Shown here in pieces: positions 56,896 through 64,000 of a stretch of 64,000 nt of DNA. The notes under the pieces are model-generated. The model saw nothing but the letters and a program-made list of their open reading frames with translations, ran no database searches and was not told where the DNA came from. A program made the position numbers and the translations under genes. The stretch is from Melampsora larici-populina 98AG31 (taxonomy: Eukaryota > Basidiomycota > Pucciniomycetes > Pucciniales > Melampsoraceae), in assembly GCF_000204055.1 (NCBI RefSeq), contig NW_006768831.1, positions 1 through 64,000 on the forward strand, given 5' to 3'. Position 1 is the stretch's first letter. Each line of letters opens with the position of its first letter.

Positions 56896-59800
56896 ATGGC
56901 TTCATCTTCTACTCTTCCAGTTCCATCATTGACCCCTGCTTGCTCACTACGAATACATTCTCCACAACAACAACGAGCCTCTCCTGGCTTTGTGCTGACT
57001 GGATCCAATTCGCGACGTAGGATTACCAGAGACACCGGATCCCCTTCACCTGATCCAACCCCTACGACTAGTCCTTTAAACCAATCTTCCGTTTCCAGTA
57101 GACCAGCATCTAAGAAAAGAGCTCGTGATCAATCTGGTAGTACGACCGACAGTACCGAACGTATTCGCAGTAAGAAAAACAAGTCTGCTCCTAATAAAAA
57201 GGTAAGTGCTTCATCGATTAATGAGGTTCTATTCTCGCTAAACTGACTTAATGCTTTGTCACTGGTACTTATTAGGCGAATCAAGTTGAAGACATACCTG
57301 AAGTCATCAATATCGACCAGGACTCTTCTGGAGATGACGAGAGCAAGAAACAACCTGGCAAAAAGGGTGATGTGGTTGAGCTTCTGAAGTACTTTGGTGT
57401 TCCAAAACACAAAGGCAATGAGGTAAGTATCTTTGTAGCTTTCGATTTCCATTTGATACTTTTCATTTAAATAGTTTCCTTATCAAAATCAAAGACCGGA
57501 CCCTTCAAACGCCACTATCCGTGCAACTGGTGTGGTGAATACTACACCCGCGGCATCAAATCAAACGATAACCTTTACGCCCATCGAGACGGCGATAAGG
57601 CTCGTCAACCCTGCTCTGGTTGTAAGAACGCAATCAAATCAGGTATGAAGCTCCCTCCAACATATCAACAAATTCAAAAAGAAAATAAATCGAAGACAGC
57701 AAGCGGGAGCGTTATGCAATCATTCCTCAACCGGCCTACTTTCACTATTGAGATGCTCAACATCATCCTGGTCATTTGGGTAGTTCGACATGCTCTTGCA
57801 TGGAGAAGATTTTCAGATGTGATGCTCAGAAGTGCGTTCAAGCTCTCTAATCCTTCTGCAGACATGAGATCACCAACGTGGGCCGGGCAAACTGCGAGAA
57901 AATTCTACAAGTCTCTTCACTCAAAGGTTTTAAGTGATATCAAGGTCAGTAGATTTTCTTATTTGTATTATTTTCCCTCAAGTCCTCGCATTGTATTATA
58001 GGCTAACACCAGTCGCATATGGCTGGTCCACAAAGTATGGACGACGCGAGGTAATAGATACACCTTCATTGCTTTGATCGCGTGTTACATCAACAAAGAC
58101 TTCAAGTATTGCAAATCGTTGTTAACCCTCAAGATGGTCTCATGGAACCACTACGGCGTTCTTTTAGCGCGACCTGTCGCAAGATATCTCATTCGACATA
58201 ATCTACACGAAAAGATAAGTTCAATTTGTTTTTCATTACGATTTCAATGTTGTTTGATTACGATGTGGCTAATCTTTGTCTATGATCACTACGTTCTAGG
58301 TCAAACAACTGACTCTGGCTCAAATAACTTCACGATGGCATCAGAAATGGAGGGTATGTTTTTGGCAGCCGATAAGCCTGTGCATTGGGACAGCGCGCAA
58401 ATGCACGCTAGGTGTTATTGCCATAAGTTGGCTTTAGTAGTTAAAGCTGGCTTAAAGGCCCTTTCGATTCAGTCAGGCCATTCAAAGCCAACCACCGATC
58501 CAAATCTCGCGATTCCTATTCCGACTTTTCAGCTTAACAATGGAGAAGACGAAGTCGACATCGAATCTGATGACGAAGATGAAGGTGATTTCACAGACAA
58601 AATTACTCCAGATCCTAATGCCGATGACGATGAAGTATCTTCTTTGGGTGTTGCCGATGTCTCTGCCAAGCATGCTGGGAACATCTTTGCTTCTGCGATT
58701 CAAAAAGTAAGTTCTTCAGTCTTTTCCTATTCCAACTGGCTTACAGATCAATCTCAAATCCATGTTTATTAACTATTTTACTTAGGTCGATATGGTCAGC
58801 AAGAAGATCGCTGGATCTCACTCGCGTCGTCAAGAGTTCAGAGGACTATGTAAGCAAGCCAATTTGGACCACCGTATTCCTATTGCGGGTTACGGAATTC
58901 GCTGGAATGTGATCTACGACTCACGTACCCGCATGTGCGCGGCACAAGATGTGAGTACGTGCTCTTATCTACTTACATACACAGCTAATAATGATTTATT
59001 TTAATTTGAAAGGTTGTTAACAAAATGCTATCGGCCGATCGGAAGAAGACTCAATTTTTCAAGGGCACACTAATTCATGCCAATGAATGGGAGGCAATTG
59101 AGGCCCTCAACAAAGTCTTAGAGGTATGATCTTTTACTACCTGACCATGACCGTTTCATTCAACTGTATTGATCTTGCTCATCGACGGCACCAGATTTTT
59201 TCCATTGGCACCAAACGCATGGAGGGGGACTTCCCCTCGGGAGCGATGGTTCTTGTTGAATACAATCGAATCAAGACTGCCCTCAACGATGCTCGTACTA
59301 AAACTAAGATGGTACCCCTCAAAGATATGATAGATGTTATGTTAAATCAGTTGCAAATTTACTTAGATGAGGCTCTTCAATGCAAGGCTTTGATACTGGC
59401 AACAACCCTGCACCCTTGATATCGTCTCGCGTTTGTTCTCAAGTTTTATCCCGATCACAAAGATGCCGCAAAGACTTACCTTACCGACGCATTTGCTTCC
59501 GCATTGGAAGCTGCCAAATTACAACCTCAACCTGGAACAACAGTTGCTCCGGTAGTCCCTATTGTTGAAGACGACGACGACTTCAATGAGTTCATTAATT
59601 CGAATCCTTCCCAAACGGCTCGAGATGAAGAACTTGACTCTTACTTAGCAGGTCAGCGCGAGTTTGACAAATCCAAGACTGCGCTGGATTGGTGGGCTGT
59701 AAGTGTTTGCCTAAACATAATGATATTATTTTAGTCTAACTAACTTCGTTCGATGTAAATCTTAGGCAAACAAAGCAGTGTTCCCGGTACTTGCTAATAT

Positions 59801-60056
59801 GGCAAGGCACTACCTTGCTATTGCAGGTACCACTTGCTCTGCGGAACGAGTATTTTCTGGTGCAGCAGATGTCTGTTCACAAGATTGAACCGGGCTGATT
59901 CCAAGTACCATCACCAGGTCAGTTTGCTCTCGCGAGTGGACAAAGGATGGTGTAGACCCAGGTGGTGACTTTGGGGATGCCATCAAATATGTCAATTCTT
60001 ACACGGCTGAACAGCTTAAAAATAAAAACAAAAGGGTAATTAACAGGATAGATTGA
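56896..60056 (+). pseudogene. hAT transposase with two in-frame stops and a mutated splice donor
   Basis: ATG 56896 (MASSSTLPVPSLTPACS) opens a Ser/Pro-rich, Lys-rich N-terminus; about nine exons follow. Near 57495-57560 is a BED-type zinc finger (CNWCGEYY ... NLYAHRDG). The RNase H-like core shows WTTRGNRYTFIA, TTDSGSNNFTMA (catalytic Asp), CYCHKLALVVKAG (the Cys/His segment) and IRWNVIYDS. The C-terminal dimerisation region reads ARHYLAIAGTTCSAERVFSG, the hAT hallmark. Stops at 59417-59419 (LHP-stop-YRL) and 59886-59888 (CSQD-stop-TGL) replace residues usually Arg or similar, both TCGA to TTGA if CGA was original. One intron near 58213 begins ATAAGT where GTAAGT is expected. Final stop 60054-60056. 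The gene was recently intact; it now probably yields no full product. Confidence 0.85.
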
Positions 60057-60307
60057 ATATGTTATTGTATTACATTAAAGTTTCAAAATTTGAAACCAAT
60101 TTCTTTTTGTCTTGATATGACGCTCACTTTGCCTACCAAAAATGGGGTCTGCGGCGCGCTGCGCCCCAGTTCAGCGCGCCGCTGCCTCATTGAGTTTTTT
60201 TTGTACTGAGATGGGGCTGCGGTGGGGCTACGTAGCCACTGGGGTGAACCCCAGCATTGTCCCAGTGTACCCAAAATGCGGCGGGATGCGGCGGGGTTTG
60301 CGCGTTG

Positions 60308-60482
60308 TGTTAACTGGCCGTAAAGATAATATCAATTCAAAGATTTTTTTGATCAAGTTTCAGTTTTATTAAGGATGGATGGATTGATTAGATCATCCTG
60401 AACACAACATCAAAATCTTTCACATTCTTCATAGTTACACTGACAGTTTTTAATGAATTCATTTTGCTTTGATCTACAGATT
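60308..60482. other. Short spacer between hAT element and MITE
   Basis: Begins with the TGTTAAC copy outside the hAT end; otherwise AT-rich and featureless. Confidence 0.5.
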
Positions 60483-60737
60483 TAGGGTGTTCAAACCTCA
60501 AAATCAATTCATGCAAGTTTTGTGCAAGTTCTGTGCAAGATATGAATAGAACTTGCACGGATCTTGCACAAAACTTGCAAGAGTCGGTCTCGCACGGTTT
60601 TTGCACGGTTTGGAACACAATAACTCGGGTTGTCAAAAAAATTACTGTGCAAGATTAGTGCAAAAAATCTTGCACGGATCTTGCACGGATCTTGCACGTC
60701 GGTCTTGCACATTTCTTGCACAGGTTTGAACACCCTA
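60483..60737. mobile_element. MITE with TAGGGTGTTCAAACCT ends and TTGCACGG repeats
   Basis: 255 bp; perfect 16-bp TIRs TAGGGTGTTCAAACCT flanked by ATT on both sides (60480-60482 and 60738-60740). The interior is made almost wholly of TTGCACGG/CTTGCAC units in both orientations. No ORF. Confidence 0.8.
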
Positions 60738-60852
60738 ATTTAACACAAATATAAACAATGAACTTCCTGTTGAGGACACCAAGGACAGTCAAAAAAATAA
60801 TTCCTTTCCTATATGTACATACTTGAAAGTTAAGATAATTGAGTTTAGGCAT

Positions 60853-61849
60853 TGTCAGCCCTGAGTACATATACATGTACCCAAAACTAACTTGCAATAA
60901 AGAATTATCATATACAAACCTAATTACATATACAGACGGCCAATAGACAGTATGTAACATGTAATAAAACACATAAAAATATTAATTACATATACATCTA
61001 CACTTAAAACCACATGTAGTGTATATGTAATTAAGCATAATTAATAATGATCATAACAATCATTAACAACAAACCCTAAACCAATGTTGTGATACAAACA
61101 AATACCACTACAGTTAGGTTTAGAGAGGAGAGTATATAATCCCCTCCTCTCTCAGCATTCAAGAAAATCCCCCAAGCAATTTATTACACACATCTTTTAA
61201 AGAACCCTTTAAAGTTCAATTGAAGTACATAATCAAAAGTCTTATAATAATAAGACTAGTGATTCACTTCATATCTTTAAAGCAGCTTCCTGACTAAAAG
61301 ATAAAGTAATCTCTTTCTTCCCCTTTCTGGATCCTCTACTTTCCCTAAGTAGAACATTTCTAGGTTAGTGACCTTCCAATTAACTTCAAGGTTAGTTACC
61401 TCTTGAACAACTACAGGTTAGTGACCTATATCAACTCACAGGTTGGTGTACCTTCTGAACAACCGTAGGTTAGTGACCTATATCAACTCTCAGGTTGGTG
61501 TACCTTCTGAATAACCATAAGTTGGTGACTTTGTAACAACCAGACTAGTGACCTTCACCTCACTCTTTAATCTGTTACTTTAAAGATTAAAGGAGGGCCT
61601 TGGATCCAGCCTTTGTACTTTATAATAATTATCAATTATAAATCAAACCTCCTTTCAAGGAGTCATCTAACTGTAGTCTGTCTGGACTTATCCAAACAGA
61701 CTATCAGTCTCTTTTACTTTCTTTCTTTTCTTTATTTCATTTTGTAAATACTACACATTTGAAATAAAGAATCAAATTTCATTACTACACTACCCATTTT
61801 CCAACTTTAGTGAGCATAGAGCACTCTCAAAGAGTACCCAACCCTCACA
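60853..61849 (-). repeat. Solo LTR (family A), minus orientation
   Basis: 997 bp, inverted relative to 49173-50173: it begins TGTCAGCCCTGAG and ends GAGTACCCAACCCTCACA on the plus strand. Perfect 5-bp duplication GGCAT at 60848-60852 and 61850-61854. It contains expanded AGGTTRGTGACCT-type tandem units (about 61360-61560). Independent insertion of the same family, since the duplications differ. Confidence 0.9.
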
Positions 61850-61854
61850 GGCAT

Positions 61855-63191
61855 TTTGGTCAGATTGGTGATGATTCAGTTCAATTCGGATACTAAAGCT
61901 TACACATTTACATCTCAATCCAAATGTTCCAGATTAGTAGGTTTAATTATAAAACTAAATTTCTGGATCAAATTTAGTTGAATAGTCTCAAAACAATGGT
62001 GGATCATACACCACAGGAAGATCTGGTCTGCTCTCAGGCTAGGTGGGCTTAAAGATGACCTGTGTGCAGGTCATTGCACTAATAGACTGACAGCCTATTG
62101 CACGGCAGTGGGATGTTGGCCTGCAGACCATCTAGAAAGTATGGTCAGCAGTCAGAGCTTATACGGCCTGTGGGACATCAGTGGAGGTCTGTAGATCAGC
62201 AATTGAGGACCATTGGATTGTTATTTTTTTGTTTGGGTGGTTTTTGATCAAACACAAGAAATACACTCATTGCAGGTGTATCAGTAACAAGAGAGGGGAT
62301 TTTGATAGAAAAAGCAATAAATTATATTTCATTGAAGTAACAAGATAATTCAAGAAGATGATAACAATGAGGATAGAACTTGATAGTAATACAACATGTG
62401 CTGCACTTGGAACAATCCAATAAGAAGTGAAATGTTTGACTGAAAATATTAAGAACTATGAATTGTCCTTTGAGATCTTTCATACAAGTTGAATTGAGCA
62501 TAATGACTTACTGCAAAATTCATAGTTTCCTCGAAACACATTTACCCTCCAAACATGTTCATCATCTAATGGAAACCTCTTAATCCCACCCTCTGAAACC
62601 ATAGAAAAGACAGTGGTTATATTTGATTGTCAATATATTGAAATCCTATTATGATGATACATTATGGACGGTTTCTCAAAGTCACAAGAATGGTCTTTGT
62701 GAGTGGAAATGTCAATGACATCACATAAAACTTTTGAATTGCTCTTCCTCTACCCTTCTTTATTTTCTTATCAATTTTCTTGTCAATCTGAATCTGTTCA
62801 AAAAGACTTAAAAAAGGATGGTACATCATAGAGTTCATTTTGCTTTGTTCAATTCAGTCCACATCAGACACATGGTAATTTCGTCATATTGATTTTGTGT
62901 TTCACTCTGTGTCACTTGCATAACTTTACAGCGCAAGTTTTGCTTCATACTCACAGACAAAAGAAAGACCTCACATAACATAGATGAGATCTTGCTTAAA
63001 GATCCCATCTAATTCTAATAATCACCGCAATGGTAAACCAGATCACAGCATTGCTTCCTCACCCAAAAAAGGCCCTGAGATGATACTCTCAATGTCGATC
63101 AATACAAACCATTATAAATTTTCAAAAAAAACCTTACAAAAAGATTTCTCACATTTCAATCACAGAACGGAACGCGAAAGACCGATTTTTT
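61855..63191. other. Non-coding stretch
   Basis: No gene supported; AT-rich. The right part is the 3' flank of the minus-strand gene ending at 63192. Confidence 0.4.
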
Positions 63192-64000
63192 TCATGCCGA
63201 TAAAGCCATCATCATCGTACCTAAAGCTTGTGAAATTTGATCAGCCATTGCAGATTCCACTTTTTCTTCTAAATGTCGTTTTGGATCTTGTTTTCCAACA
63301 TGTCGAGTCTTTAGCCTAATTTTCCAATCATTCAACATAAAATCAAATTTAATAAATCATCTCAAAACAAACATAAAAGAATGAAATTCAACTGACTGTT
63401 CTGGTGTTAGTGTTGATTCTTCTTGAACTGATTTATTATACGATGAAGCTAATGACAACATATCCTATAAAAAGTCATCGATATTCTCATGCTTCAGTGC
63501 CTTGAAACCCCAAACATTTTTATCAATCAATTCAAAGCGCTCAAACAAACCTTTACAGTTTTCTCATTCGATTGTTTATGAAGTTCAAAATCTTTCAATC
63601 TCAGTCCTTCAGTCCAATCTTTCTTATGTAAGTTCAATAACATCGCTTGTTCTAGTTCTGTTTTTCGATAATTGATTGCTATCGAATAATAATGTCGATT
63701 GAGTCCATGAATCAATGCCTATTCCAACGAAAAAAAAATCCGTCACTTTGAGTCTTGTAGATGAGAGAGAAAGAATCATGAATCAAGTGGGAAGATTGAT
63801 CGGACCTGGATACTAGGCTTGTTGAGATGTCCGATATTTGAAGTGCTCTGTCTTGGTTCTTGACCCATCATAATAGTCTGAGGAGGAATCAGACCTACGT
63901 GTTTAAAACGATAAATAAAGGTCAGTCAAGCCAACAGACGCGTAGAGCAGACCAGAAACCAAAGTTTCAAATCGCAAAGGATGGCTCACGAAATGCATCA
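63192..64000 (-). CDS. Unrecognised multi-exon protein, 3' part (continues past window edge)
   Basis: Four exons on the minus strand join in frame by GT-AG introns: 63806-63894 ([20 protein letters not shown]), 63551-63718 ([20 protein letters not shown], then [20 protein letters not shown]), 63397-63464 ([14 protein letters not shown]) and 63192-63315 ([20 protein letters not shown] to GTMMMALSA, stop 63192-63194). Consistent phases across all introns argue for a genuine gene. The product is a charged, helical polypeptide without a motif I can name; a subunit of some complex would fit its look, but I cannot assign one. More 5' exons probably lie beyond position 64000. There are no visible lesions, so it may be a functional host gene. 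Confidence 0.55.

Larger units (their letters stand above)
55972..60307 (+). mobile_element. Full-length hAT transposon
   Basis: 4,336 bp with perfect 18-bp terminal inverted repeats CAACGCGCAAACCCCGCC (55972-55989 and, inverted, 60290-60307). Directly outside on both sides is TGTTAAC (55965-55971 and 60308-60314), seven of the eight duplicated bases usual for hAT. Both subterminal regions are GC-rich. It encloses a hAT transposase gene and, in its 5' leader, a nested 389-bp MITE. The transposase has two premature stops, so this copy is not autonomous, but its ends look usable in trans. Confidence 0.9.

Overview
This window looks like a repeat-rich accessory stretch of a basidiomycete nuclear genome, most probably a rust fungus (Pucciniales) or close relative. 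The evidence is the gene architecture (many short GT-AG introns), the mix of KDZ, Helitron, Gypsy and hAT elements, paired DUF6589 and RecQ-like genes, and a small family of F-box-like genes. Genus is not resolvable from sequence alone. A run of 100 Ns at 32273-32372 shows it is a draft assembly.

Layout. 1-3720: a 5'-truncated KDZ-type transposase gene between two arrays of a 16-bp near-palindrome. 4957-9420: a Helitron Rep/helicase gene broken by one stop codon. 10313-16729: a graveyard of host-gene pieces, namely an F-box-like N-terminal fragment, exons resembling proteasome subunit RPN8, exons of RIO2 kinase, an unrecognised multi-exon gene and an F-box-like C-terminal fragment. 17951-19320: an apparently intact F-box-like gene of the same family. 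19692-32133: a DUF6589 gene (+) and a RecQ-like helicase gene (-) facing tail to tail. The DUF6589 gene is split by a full-length Gypsy element (20643-27682, TSD ACACT), which itself carries a nested hAT-type MITE. 32373-39713: a fragment of a third Gypsy element, then a complete Gypsy element with apparently identical 560-bp LTRs and a textbook -1 frameshift signal between gag and pol.

40592-45947 holds the two best candidates for working host genes besides the F-box gene: a SWT1-like PIN-domain RNase (+) and an alpha/beta hydrolase (-). 46-64 kb is largely intergenic and repeat-derived: two solo LTRs of one ~1-kb family in opposite orientation (TSDs AAAGA and GGCAT), several MITEs, and a full-length hAT element (55972-60307) with 18-bp perfect TIRs, a nested MITE and a transposase gene with two stops. 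A partial, unrecognised multi-exon gene lies at the right edge (-).

Two themes tie the window together. First, most of the premature stops seen in otherwise readable genes are TGA where CGA (Arg) is expected, and five of six are preceded by T, i.e. TCGA to TTGA. That matches the TCG-directed, RIP-like mutation reported in Pucciniomycotina. Second, the elements nest in layers (MITE in Gypsy in DUF6589; MITE in hAT), so the relative order of insertions can be read directly.
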